In this document: piece after piece, positions 1 through 11,374 of the stretch
Layout: the number at the start of each line of letters is the position of its first letter
Position numbering within the stretch: the stretch's first letter is position 1
Assembly: GCA_025266875.1 (NCBI GenBank)
Contig: JALLLT010000019.1
Span: 124,001-188,000 of the forward strand
Length of the DNA: 64,000 nt
Source: Fennellomyces sp. T-0311
Taxonomy: Eukaryota > Mucoromycota > Mucoromycetes > Mucorales > Lichtheimiaceae
Reading direction: 5' to 3'
Notes under the pieces: model-generated
Database searches by the model: none
Seen by the model: only the letters and a program-made list of their open reading frames with translations
What the model was told of the DNA's origin: nothing
Position numbers and translations under genes: made by a program

Positions 1-1443
1 TTGCTCAATAGAAAAGTGAGGAAAAGCGAAGAGAAATGGGTGAAATGGACAAAGACGGCCTTTAAATAGTGCACGTCAAAAGCTGTCCAGCCCGATCTTA
101 GTCTTAGCAAAACGTAGTCAAATTTTGTATACACGTAGGCTCTATGCATCTTATTACATGGTTAAAGCATCAATGCGTAAAAGCTTGTTTTCAAGTGGGG
201 ATGGCTTTCGACAGAAAAAGCGGCCAAAACGTGAAAAATGTCATAAACCAGCGACAGGTGACTCTTACACGTTGTCCTCTCGGACTCCTATTGAGGTTGT
301 CAATATACATCAACTTTCTGATTCTCAGAGCATTTGGAGCATTTGGAGCATTTGGAGCATTTGGCGCATAAAGTGCTTAAGCGCAAAAGGGGACGATTTT
401 GTCGCAGTCCTATAAAAGGGTGAATATGGGGAGACTATTGTCCTCACTTTGCACCAAACACAAAACCAAAGGCACTGAGCCAAGAAACCCATCCACTTTA
501 TTTATAGAGCGATTATATGCAGTGAACAATAAGTTTTATAGACATTTGTGATTTCGACCACTTGATCGGTCCCGCGATCTAGTTCCATTCCTTATTCCTT
601 ACAACGAGATATTATTCTACGCGAGAATACTACCAATCCAGAAAAGGTGTACTACAAACACTCAGTCAATACTCAAAAGTAGTTACCTTAGTAGCCTAGT
701 TTGTTTGCTGTGTGGGCACAGCTCTTCTATCGACAATACTTCTTCTATTAAAGTATCACGCATCCGAGAAAATAAGCTTCACCTGGTTTGACTGAAAATG
801 CGAGACTTTTGGTGTAAGATTCATAAACAGCAAGAAAAACTTGACATCGCAATTATCAGCTCTAGAGTACTTACACCTTTATGTCATAAAAAAATTTGTT
901 ACGTCGCTTTTGTATACTCTTTGCTGGTTATGCTCGTGCTGATGTAGCAATTGTGGCTGAGTTGCTTAAGCTCCAATCAGTTGAATATGGAATGGTTTAT
1001 GTTGCAGGACGCAATGCTTCTATATATAGGGTATGGGTATTGAGAAGTAATGGTGTCACAATCATTGTCGAAGAGTATGGATGGTAACTAATGCTGCTGT
1101 ATCAGGCAGACAAGTTCAGCAGAACCAAAGCCAGATAGACACGACCTGGAACATTCGGTGAGAGTATGGCTGCTTAAATGATACCATTGGCATCGCTTGT
1201 GATCACTTTTTCTTCGAGATAAACTCGTTGCGTAGTACAATTGAGCCTTCTCGAATCAGTCGAGAACTATGCCGAGTACAATGGTCCCAAAAGCGTATGT
1301 CATATGTAATCCTTGTATTCGGTTTTGGAAATGCGGACGACCTTAGTTTCTATAAGTGCGTGCAGCGTACGTTCACACGGCTGAGCTGGACTTTCCTTTT
1401 CCTTTCGTTGCTACCCCGGCATCGTCGCCACAATCTCTGCAAG
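1..1443. other. Intergenic, no gene recognised
   Basis: Only short unrelated open frames occur here. None has a recognisable domain, a consistent intron structure or a paralog elsewhere in the window. Apart from the 9-bp tandem repeat at 330-365 and the TATA-like site just before the first HET gene, I see no structure. A decayed gene could be hidden at about 890-1090 (63-codon frame), but nothing supports it. Confidence 0.6.
330..365 (+). repeat. 9-bp tandem repeat, four units
   Basis: GCATTTGGA is repeated in perfect tandem three times, followed by a fourth unit with one change (GCATTTGGC). The period is a multiple of three, so it also inflates a spurious short ORF that crosses it. No function is apparent. 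Confidence 0.9.
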
Positions 1444-1450
1444 TATAAAA
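1444..1450 (+). promoter_or_regulatory. TATA box of HET gene A
   Basis: TATAAAA lies 71 bp upstream of the ATG chosen at 1521, a usual fungal distance. It supports starting the gene at 1521 rather than inside the main exon. Confidence 0.6.
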
Positions 1451-1520
1451 GCCATCGGCTGGTTAGTCATCAAGACATTCTGACACTTGCACTATAATAA
1501 ACGAATTACCGTATTTATAG

Positions 1521-3189
1521 ATGTACATAACATACGAGAGAAATCAACGAGAAGCATACATATCTGGAATTACCGCCGGCATTGGCATTAGAACTCCATT
1601 TTCAACTACCAAAGGTATTTTGTTTATACCAGTCCTTATCGCCAACCGTACGCACATTTATCTGACAGAGGATTTCAGTGCCAAAATTTAGGCCCACATG
1701 GCTTGTTCGCATATCCGACATGCAGCTCGTGCCTGGGTCAGCTGTAGTGGACCATTATTGGGCTCTTTCGTACTCATGGGGCCAGTCTGGAAACATCATT
1801 CACAACGGCGATGAAAAATTTGAACGAGTGGACGAAGGAAAGCACATTATAGTGTCCAAACGCAAGATACTATCGTGGAAACCGAAGAGGAAAGTCACGT
1901 TCGAAAGGCTTATCCAGCGAATATCCAAAGACTTTGGAATTCGATATATTTGGTATGACCAAATGTGCATTGAACAAGACGATCGCGACTCCAAAGCAAA
2001 CGAAATACGAAAGATGCACCTTATTTACAAATTCGCCCGTTGTACGCTTGCCCTCGTACCCGAGCTTTCGTTTACTGGTGACAAAGACCATGACGGCAAT
2101 GATATTACAAATATCGATATAATAATCGATAGCCAATGGAGCAAGCGCATGTGGACTCTCGAAGAGGCATATATGTCCAAAAACATCGTTTTCGTTGGCC
2201 GTAATGTACATCTTTGGTCGAATGACGTGAAGACATATTACCAAGGACGGGCATCAACGTTCATTAAAAACATGCATGACAGCAGGAAGCACAGTTGGAA
2301 TGCATCTACAGCACTCTGGTATGCAAGGTTGCGAACAAGCAGCAAAACGCACGACCGGATATTTGCGTTGGCCAACATATTTCCAGAGCTCAAGAACGGC
2401 ATCACCTTCAGCTATGATCAGCCGGTACGTGATCTCATGATCCAATTCTATGGTCTTTTGGCACAGACGGATTATTCAATACTGGAATTTGGCCATCGAA
2501 GTCCTCCCAGCGGTGATCACAAAATGCCTGCGCTTGGAGAAAAGGAAAGCACGATATTACCATCGTGGACTGGAATGCACGGTGTACATATACCGCAGAA
2601 CGGCATTAGTGACGCGCATAAAAAATCGTCGGCGCACTGTAGTGTCACTGGGGAGTGTATGTCCTTAACCTCCGAGTTCATACATGTTCGCATAAAAGTA
2701 GCCACAGTGGCGGAAACAAGCTTCCTATTTCCGAGCATCGAGGGTCATTATTCAAAGGAGGGTCTGCCGATGTTCCCTCTTCTAGACAAAAATCGCAATG
2801 CCGTAGATCTCCATGCCAAGGGTTCGGATTTTCCCATAAGGACAAACAAATTTCAAAATATGTACACTCGTGCTTCCAAATCCTACTCGTTGAAGGGGAC
2901 TCACATTTTACCTCTGAAGGAGGAAAATGGGATTATTATCAACACGCTCTCGGAATCAACATTCGTTGGCGGAATTTTGTCACTTACAGAAGATCCTTCC
3001 GAGTGCATTATCCTTTACGGGATACCGCTGGGAACCTTTATCTTGCCGAATTATTCTATAAAAACTATATGCTACCCTATAATTAGAAAAGACAATGGTT
3101 ACTATAGATCGATTGGCACGTGTTTCGTATTTTCTGATATTGACTTGTGTTCTATGGTGCAGCCTAAACTTACCTTTTTTATTCGATAA
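1521..3189 (+). CDS. HET-domain protein, copy A
   Basis: Two exons, 1521-1614 and 1679-3189, with a 64-nt intron (CTGAC branch site, TTTCAG acceptor), give 534 aa. The short first exon is supported by the paralog at 7681, whose exon begins with a matching MYI-YERNQRE stretch and is spliced at the same place and phase. The heterokaryon-incompatibility (HET) domain signature is visible: YWALSYSWG (58-66), IWYDQMCIEQ (122-131), MHLIYKFARCTLALVP (about 144-159) and QWSKRMWTLEEAY (about 184-196). A later LPSW motif and a C-terminal VQPKLTFFIR are shared with copy B. In ascomycetes HET proteins trigger cell death after fusion of unlike hyphae; whether that applies here is unknown. Family assignment is strong, function is not. 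Confidence 0.85.
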
Positions 3190-4890
3190 AATAAAGCAAT
3201 ACTATGTAAACGAGATCAGTATTTTTCTTAGTTGCCTGACAAAACGTACAGTGCTGCCATTGTGCTGGTATAAATAGGACCACCCAGATTTTTTTTCTCG
3301 AAGTATTTTTACAACGCAGTTGACAGCAAGCTTGTATACCTGGAAATCTTTGCGGTGGCACTATCCTTTTACTGTAGTAGTACATAGTTTTTATGCAGCA
3401 ATAAAGTGACACATCTCATCGAATTTCACAATACTCATCGGTAAGTTGAGAGGTGCCTGATAAAGTTTGGTGCGCCTCCCTCAAAAAAGCCGACCTTCAC
3501 CCTCAAAAGTTGACATACCCGCTTCAAAAGTCGACATACGTATTAAATATCGTCGTATACTTTACTTTCTATTATGAGTACGGGGATTTAGTCATCGGCT
3601 AAGGCAGCTAACCACTTTGGAATTTTACCTTACTACCAGAAATTCAAGTCGCCATATGTATCTATAGTGAGACAGCCACAGATGATAATAATAGAAGCTA
3701 TTTCCTATCGGATAACACATATCAAGTCAACATCTTCACGAAGCTTATTTACATAGTAACTTGTCTACATAGATTAAGGATTACATCGTATGAACAAACG
3801 GGATAAACTCAACAGGACATGGAATTGACTCCAATATAGCAATTCGGTCATTATACTGCAGAGCGGATGTCAAAGACATCCTCAGATATGTATGATCAGA
3901 ACAAAGGAAAGGGTCCTATACATCCTCTACCCATTCAGGCAATTCTGAAGATGAAGCACTATCTAAACTACCATCGTTGATTCAATACACAGAAAGATAT
4001 AAAACCATGGAGCGTTGCATTCAATAAAGCATATCCGAAACTTCTATAAATTTCTTTATTCTTTGTACCATTTGGTCCACCTCAGGTGACATCGTTTGGA
4101 GGATCAATTGTAGAAGAAGTTGGAGGTGACAACAGCCTTTGTCGATGGTGGACAGGATATCTATATATTTTTAATTATTATGATGACGTAGCTATTGGTG
4201 TTACTACAGCTGCCCTTACGTACCCGTACGTCTTGATAAAGTTGTCTATAGCCTAATTCTTAAATAGGAAAGTTCCTGGAAAAGCAAGCTGAACTTATGC
4301 TATCTACTTTTGTTTATCATAGAGAATCCATTGGAAAAGATAGCACGTAGTAAATCCAAGACACGACATATTTACCAGCAAATATGGGCTCTTATCCCAT
4401 GTATTGCAGGTACAAATGTGCCTGTGCAAAGAAATCCGATACGTGTGTGTATCCACAAACACCAAAATTTCATAGGAGTTCACAGTGAAAACTGTACAAG
4501 CACTTCGCTACCGTCTTGATCTAATATGCATTTCGATCGCGCACATGTTAGGTCTACTTTATGGCGACGTTACATGTATAAATAGAATGTTTTTTTCCTA
4601 ACTAAACAAAATACCTATATAAGGTCGCTTTTAGACCCCCTGTGATAATCCCACCGCTGTACAACAGCACTGTGAAGGCCGGGACGTTCAATTCTCTGCG
4701 ACATGCAAAAAGTCATAAATGAAGTTCATGCGTCCACAAAAGCAGATAATTTGCTCGACAAAGATCGCTTTTCCAGAGGGAACGAAGCGATGTACACATT
4801 TCAAGTATGTGCCGTTGGTATCCAATACCACGTTACACGGTACCACAAACACAGACTTGGTGGTATGCCGCAGCAAGGGCATGCTTTCTC
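3190..4890. other. Intergenic, no gene recognised
   Basis: This A+T-rich stretch between HET copy A and the F-box gene holds only short unrelated frames. I found no repeat family, tRNA or relic of the neighbouring gene families in it. Confidence 0.55.
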
Positions 4891-4896
4891 TATAAA
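4891..4896 (+). promoter_or_regulatory. TATA box of F-box gene A
   Basis: TATAAA lies 49 bp before the ATG at 4945. An apparently intact promoter upstream of a gene with an internal stop suggests the stop is recent. Confidence 0.5.
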
Positions 4897-4944
4897 TTCA
4901 CTCTTTCGCAGGAAATTAAAAATAATGCCCCTTTTTAACACACC

Positions 4945-6884
4945 ATGGCAACAGCCAAGATAGATACTGTTGCTGATGCAGAGATTACAGTGGACAAGAA
5001 CCTTGGATTTATTGGTGCATTACCTGGCGACATTGTCCTCAAAATCTTTTCGCATGTGAGCCAACAGGACTGTTTAACATGCATGGCGACCTGCCGAGCT
5101 TGGGATCGCGCAATTCCAGAGTATTCGCAACTGACGTGGAAGAAACTTGTAATTGAACCAAGCGATACATATAAAAACGGCCAGCGTCGTGAACGGTGCC
5201 TAGGAAGCCATGTGAAACAAGTCGATATTTATGCAACGGAAGAAAGCCAGCTGTACCTCTTAATGCAGAGGCTTGTGAACTGGGGATGCACTGAAATCGA
5301 ATCTCTTGGTAATGATAAAGGGTTGAAGGCTGTGCTTTGTGGTTACTAATGTGGTGCTTAGAGCTCAGGATGCATAGATTCACTGTCGACCAGGACGCAT
5401 GCATTGCTGCACTACGGAAATTGGCTCCGGACTTGGTACATTTGCTGATAGCCGGTAGTCAGTCTATGACTCTGTTGCCTTACATACTTAATACCTATCC
5501 CGAGCTTACATATTTCAAAAGTCGCCGTACCGGTGGTCTTCAACATCGCAATCTCACGACAATACCGATCTATCGTGATACAAAGATTCAATACATGCAC
5601 CTGGATTATCCAATGGACAAAGCCCAGCTCGAATGTACCTTGCCAAAGTGCCCCAATCTACGCTGCTTCGGTATCGATCAAAAATTTCTCGGACCATTCC
5701 ATTCTCGCTCCTTCGACCTCGACTTGCTTTTCACCTGGTGCCCCAAGATCACCTATCTTTCAACAAACTTTGTTTCTAACTACGGACAATTCGAAAATGC
5801 GGGTGATTATATGAGTGACCATGTCGGTATTCGATATGTCAATATAACAGATCATTATTCACGGGATCAATTGGCCAGATTCCTTGAACAAAGTCAAAAT
5901 ACCCTGGAAGTCCTAGCCATTACCAAGTAGAATGACAAATTCGATAACGACTTATCTTCAGTATTCCAGTCATTGCGTCTGTCACAATTACACACGCTGG
6001 CTATGCATAACATTTGTATTGACGCTGAATCCTTTGTTGCACTACTCAATCACTGCCCGTCACTGGTGAAACTTGAATTGGTACATCCCAGCCTGACCCT
6101 TGATTCGTCTGCAATTCAGCGTCTTACTCCAATGAATAATTTGCGGTCCTTGTTATTCATGGCCATTCTGGATAATGAGCTTTCGCTACTGACAGCACTC
6201 GAGCGATTTCCAGTATTAGAAACACTCAATGTGTGTGCAACATGCCTGACTGTCGCGATACCTAGCCACTGTAAACCCTTAACACAGCTAAAGCACCTGA
6301 AACTAGAACGAATTACGTGGAAGTGCGGTTATGAAGTGGACACAGATGGAAGTGTTGGAAGTTTTCTCGAACACTTAATCAAGGGCTCAAGCCTCGAGCG
6401 GATATCCATACGCGTTGAGGGTGAACTATCGCTTGGATACAAAGCAGTACGAGCGTTTGCCATGATACCGACACTGAAAGCCCTTAGCCTGCATGTCAAT
6501 GTCATATTACAAGATGACGAATTCGTAGAGTTTATCAGAGCGCTGGGAGGAACGGCTGTTGAAGTACTAGATTTTTCCAACACCAATGATCTATCATTTG
6601 CTGTCCTCGATGCCTTGGCCATGCTACCTCTTCTTAACAGATTTGTTTCATCCGTGGGAATGTCGTCTGGTCCCAAACGCTTTCAACGAGTCAACATGAA
6701 CGGCTTACGACACATGCTATGTACAAGCCCAAACTTGAAAGATGTTTGTTTTGATGCCATGGTACCTGAAGACAGTGGAGTATCACTCACACGAGGCCAA
6801 ATAGAAGAGTTAATGGAGCAGAAAATACCTCGTTACCACGGTTCTAGAGCTGGATACTGGGAAGTAAGAGATCTCACGATATAA
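4945..6884 (+). pseudogene. F-box/LRR protein, copy A, interrupted by one in-frame TAG
   Basis: Exons 4945-5308 and 5362-6884 are joined by a 53-nt intron (TACTAAT branch, CTTAG acceptor). The paralog at 29491-31529 has a first exon of exactly the same length (364 nt) and a 53-nt intron at the same site. The F-box is at residues about 22-65 (LPGDIVLKIFSHVSQQDC, then CRAWDRAIP), followed by irregular leucine-rich repeats to the end. F-box proteins couple substrates to SCF ubiquitin ligases, with the LRRs binding the substrate. Codon 5928-5930 is TAG, in frame, where the paralog continues with aligned residues; everything downstream still reads through to 6884. Without readthrough the product stops halfway through the LRRs. 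It may be a young pseudogene, a null allele or a sequencing error. The region contains no plausible intron that would remove the stop. Confidence 0.85.
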
Positions 6885-7680
6885 GATGCAGATAAAACAG
6901 AATATCGACGAAGCAGAGGAAGAGTTGTTGTAGGCGAAGTAACATGTGATGTATTTATCAGGCGTAGGGGATAGTATTCAAAACGTAATGACGAATAAAA
7001 TAAACTTACGTAGCAATACAAACATGTGCCACAGTAACGTAGCATCAAAGCATCGCTTATACTCTAAAGCCTTATGAATTTAAGTCCAAGATGATAATGC
7101 ACAGTATTTCCAAACATCAGTGCCGTTATTCATAAAAAGCGATGACGCCAAGGCAAGATTTTTTATACATTAACTACCTTTATTGAACGGCATTGTTTTT
7201 TTTTTTTTGAGTGGCGACACCACTTTCTGGACACACTGTACCTCTAGGCAAATAAATACGCTTTAATCTGTACCTCTAGGCAGCCACAGCCTCGGGCTTA
7301 GACACTTAATGGTTACACAGCTGCAAAGTAAAAAATGTCGAGTAGTTTGCGTACTTTATACTTAACCATTTGAGCGTTGGGAATTTATATATATTATAAT
7401 TTGAGTCTACTCTATAAACTGGGATAAGGGATATCTCCTAAGTGAAGGTTCAGCGGCGGCGGAAGTATGAAGCTGTGTAGTTTCCATAATAGGTAAGGTC
7501 GATTTTGTGTTACAATATATATTCTTTTTTCGCACAGAATCCTTTTTTTTCTTTTTCTTGTTCTAACACACGATATTTATCACGAGTCCTTTCATATTAA
7601 GAGCCAACGCCTCTTTTGTGTTTATCACCAGGTTAATTGTTTCAGAAAGTATTATTTCAGCGAGCTAAAGTATAGACAGA
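6885..7680. other. Intergenic and upstream region of HET gene B
   Basis: No gene seen. It contains T-rich tracts (for example 7197-7209, 7541-7560) and presumably the promoter of the HET gene at 7681, but no clear TATA box at the expected distance. Confidence 0.5.
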
Positions 7681-9274
7681 ATGTATATTGTATATGAAAG
7701 GAACCAACGCGAGATCGCAGACATACTGGACGCGAGTTTACATGATTACGGAACTCGTATACCTGGCATGTTATGTGATAACGGTACGTAATACTTGATG
7801 GAACAACTGCAAAATATCTGACAAGGCTGCAGAGCACAAGTTCAAACCCACCTGGCTTGTTCGTGTATCAGACATGGAAGTCGTACCGGGATCAACCGTA
7901 GACGGCCATTATTGGACACTTTCATACTCCTGGAATCAATCTGGTGAAATAGTTCATAAGGGCGATGAAGAATACGAGCGAATTGATCACGGCAAACACC
8001 AGATAATCGAAAATGGTATGGATGCAACCAAAGAGTCCAGATCCGTTACGTTTAAAGGCTTGGTTCAGCAAATATGTCTTGACTTTGGTGCCGAGTACAT
8101 TTGGTTAGACCAAATGTGTATTGATCAAGATGACCATGACGCCAAAGTGTACGAAATACAACGAATGCACCTTATTTACATGCATGCCTGTGCTACATTG
8201 GCCCTTGTACCGGAACTGGTTTACACTGGCGACAAAGATGATGACGGCAACGACATTGCAAATATCAACGGAATACCAAACAGCCAATGGAGTAAGCGTA
8301 TATGGACCCTGGAGGAAGCATACTTGTCCCTTGATACTCGTTACATTGGCAGTAATGTACATCTTTATCCACGTCACACTTGTGGTATGGACGGCTCGGT
8401 GCTTTCAGATTTTATAAAGTGTTTCACCCGGCCTCTTGGCCGCAACCACTACTGGAAGGCGCATACGGCCTTGCATCACGCGAAGAGACGAACCACCAGC
8501 AAAGCGCACGACCAAATATTCGCCCTTGCCAATATATTCTCGGAACTCAAAAATGGCATCACCTTTAACTATCATCAGCCAGTGCGTGTGCTGATGATCC
8601 AATTTTATACGCTTTTGGCGCAAAACGATCTTTCCATACTACTATTTGGTGCTCCTATTGACCCGGAAACTAACGACCAAGTATCCAAGACCATACAAAA
8701 AGAAGCGGCGACGTTACCGTCATGGACAGGAGTAAACGGAATTCATATAGCGAATCCAGACGTGGTGATGCGTGATAAAAATGGATATTCAATGGCTAAT
8801 GGATTGATTGCCTATACTGTCGCCAGAGAGTGCATAACCTTGGAGTCCAGCTTTATTCGTGCTTGCGTAGAAAGGCCCACCTCGGGTGAATTTAATGAGG
8901 GTGGGACAACGGATACGACGAATGACAGCTTGACCTTGGTCATCAAAGAAAGCAAGTACAACGATTCTACGGAATTATACCAACTAGCAGCGACGCATCA
9001 CATACCCAGTTTATGCTTATCATACTCAGATGACTTCCAATCCGGATATATACCGCCATATTGCGAGACAGTTTTATCGCTGACCGAGGATGCTACTGAC
9101 TGCATTATCCTTACTGATATCATATTTTACGATGCCAGTGATAGTTCTCGTTCGATATATCCAGTGATCAAAAAGAACGAAGACAGCTATAAATCTATTG
9201 GTTTAATCTTCACCTCCCATGAATTGCATGATAGTAATAGAGTGCAGCCCAAACAAACTTTTAACATTCGATAA
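7681..9274 (+). CDS. HET-domain protein, copy B
   Basis: Exons 7681-7783 and 7833-9274 (49-nt intron, GTACGT donor, CTGAC branch, CTGCAG acceptor) encode 514 aa. Start and intron match copy A: the first exon ends in the same phase just before a shared KFKPTWLVRVSDM segment. HET-domain motifs are YWTLSYSW, IWLDQMCIDQDD, MHLIYMHACATLALVPEL and QWSKRIWTLEEAY, followed downstream by LPSWTGVNGIHI. The C-terminus VQPKQTFNIR mirrors that of copy A, so the protein is full length. The gene is in the same orientation as copy A and the F-box gene. Its 3' end is unusual: a CACTA-like transposon begins 4 bp after the TAA stop, so its native 3' UTR and terminator lie about 5.3 kb away beyond the element, and the transcript must end inside the transposon or use a new signal. 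Confidence 0.85.
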
Positions 9275-9278
9275 TAAT

Positions 9279-9294
9279 CACCATGGGAAAATTT
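9279..9294 (+). repeat. Left terminal inverted repeat of the CACTA-like element
   Basis: CACCATGGGAAAATTT begins 4 bp after the HET B stop codon, and its reverse complement ends the element at 14557. Confidence 0.85.
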
Positions 9295-9364
9295 CGTTCA
9301 AAAGTGTTCAGAAAGTGTTCGCTTTTTGTGCAACTTCCAACAACCATTAAAAAATTACCTAAAA

Positions 9365-9428
9365 TGCACACTTTTTGAACACTACTTTTGTGCATTTTTC
9401 GTTCAGTTTTTGCACACTTTTTGAACAC
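9365..9428. repeat. Subterminal repeats of the CACTA-like element
   Basis: Two exact copies of TGCACACTTTTTGAACAC lie at 9365-9382 and 9411-9428. An inverted, slightly changed copy (TGTTCAAAAAGCACACA) lies near the other end at 14477-14493, with further GTTCAAAAGTGTTC-like variants beside both termini. Such subterminal arrays are the transposase or accessory-protein binding sites in En/Spm elements. Confidence 0.75.
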
Positions 9429-9900
9429 TTTAGTTTAGTTTTGCAGAGTAGCATGAGCATTCATTGGACAAAGAGCATATGGTTTGGCTTGATGTGTAGA
9501 TGTTATTGGCCAAAAGTGCAAGCAGCCATGTAATTATTACAATTCAATTGGACGTATGTGAATGAGTATTGTGGTATGTATATATAATAAGCATTTTATT
9601 TTTTTACAAAGTTTCAGCTACGTCTTTGCCTGGATGAAGGTACAGACAGCACTAGAAGAAAAATTAAAGTCGTTAACTACGTTGAATATTCACATAGCAA
9701 CTAATACTAAATTTCGACCTACGTAGAAGTAATGCTAGAGGATACATATTATGAAGTACAATATTAGTATCTACCTTACATTGTTCGTGAATTGTGGAAT
9801 AGGCAAGCAGATCTCTTGCAAGAGTTGATAATCGACTTGTTTGAGCTATAATTACTAAGATTGGCTTTGCTTACCTTTCATCCACCAGCACCCAATTTCT

Positions 9901-11107
9901 TTACTTTCGGCGTTTGTTGGATTTCTTTGTCTTCTGGCGCTTTTTCGGCTGTTCAGCATTATCCTCACCTAGGAGGAAGAAGCACCGAGTGACGATTATT
10001 AGCAACAGGGTGCCAATCAAATAAATTTACAATACATACCATTTCCACCTTGCTCACCTCGACTACCACTGTGCTTGGATCGTTTGCGCGATGGTTTGGG
10101 TGGTGGGAGGCTTTCTTCCTCATCCGATTGTTGGACATCTGGGAGAGGAAGAGAGAGTACAGGAGAAACATTCGCTCCTTGAATCGACAATTCTCTAAAG
10201 TATATATATGCATTCAGTACATGCCTCATTTATAGCCATTGCAGTCATTAGAACTTTTAGTTGCACTTACCCCTCCTCTCTCTCGCCTTCTGCAATAGCA
10301 GCCGCGGGCTCCCTGGTGCCCTCTGCGGCTGGGTGGCCTTCCGCGCATGGTGATCGCGGAGCAGCTTCTTCTGCTGGTACTTCTGGATCCACTGCTGGTG
10401 GTAGGGAGACCTCTGCGTCAATATGATGGTGAATTTGAGACCTCTCATACAAAGTATAGCTTACCGGCCGGTCCCGTAGCACTCTTCTTGTATGGCTTCC
10501 AAAATTTTCTCAAGAAGAGACGAGCGCCCCAGGAACCATTACACATGGAAAGTGGTAGAAATCTTACTGTAGCCTTTTCAAAATCTGCCATGGCGCCTAG
10601 CTGCAGCTCATCTGGTACTTCGCGCCAGAGATCAGGAACCTCACCCATTTTTTCAAGGCATTCGTCTCTGAGTCTAGCACCGGCTAACTTTGCGATTGGC
10701 CTACAGTTAGACTTCGCTGTCCTGAAGAACTTCGCCTGGTAGTCATCGCCAAGGGCTTGCTTCATAAGATCCTTGTATAGTCCCCAGCTGAACTGTGCGT
10801 CCGTGGTTTGACCCCTCTTGTTTTTGACAGTGGGGATCTTCACACAGCGCTCGAGCTGGGGGAAAGTAGGCAGCTCCGAAGACTGGAGAAGCTGTCCCCC
10901 AAGGGTTGGAGGTGTTCCGTCCTGCTCCTGCGAACCCACATGGCGCGCTAGATTGCGAAGCTCTGAATGCAAATCACTAATTGCCGTCTTGAGCTCCAAT
11001 CGTTCTTGTTTCATTTCTGCGATTATGCTTTGGAATGCTTCGCGGTCTTGTTTAGACTTTTTCTTCAACTTTTCGTAAGCCTTGGACAGTTTTTCTAATG
11101 AAGCCAT
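9901..11107 (-). CDS. Second transposon-encoded protein (TNPA-like candidate)
   Basis: Four exons on the minus strand: 11107-10465, 10412-10271, 10194-10040 and 9968-9901, giving 335 aa with all phases consistent. The N-terminus (residues about 1-55) is a Lys/Glu-rich coiled coil. A folded-looking middle (about 80-210) contains conserved Trp/Cys positions but no family I can name. The C-terminal third is acidic and Pro-rich and ends in a bipartite nuclear localisation signal (KPSRKRSKHSG, then PKKRQKTKKSNKRRK at the very end). It lies downstream of the transposase on the same strand inside the element. By position it corresponds to the DNA-binding TNPA-type product of En/Spm elements; no sequence similarity to that protein is claimed. 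Confidence 0.7.
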
Positions 11108-11374
11108 GGTGAGTAAGTACTTATTTGAGTAAGGTGAAAGAACCAGAAGGAGCAGAGAAGAGAGTACGTAGGCAAGTGTTACTGATTGACATAAGCCATA
11201 TTAGGAAGTTGGTAAACAACGCACCATATGTGGGACAGTGACCAGTCAAGTTTCGTTATTCTGGTCAATCATACGTACATAGAGAACAACTTGTTTGAAG
11301 TAATACTTATATTGTTATATATATGTGTGGGTTATGTCATGATTCTAAATTAATATCTGATCAGCGGTTTCTAT

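Noticed and set aside
125..415. 96-codon frame with a repeated SIW motif
   Set aside because: The repeat is only the 9-bp DNA tandem repeat; nothing else in the frame supports a protein.
5888..5930. A tiny intron (GTCCTAG...AAGTAG) that would remove the TAG in F-box copy A
   Set aside because: It would be only 21 nt, far below the intron sizes of this genome, and the paralog encodes aligned residues there.
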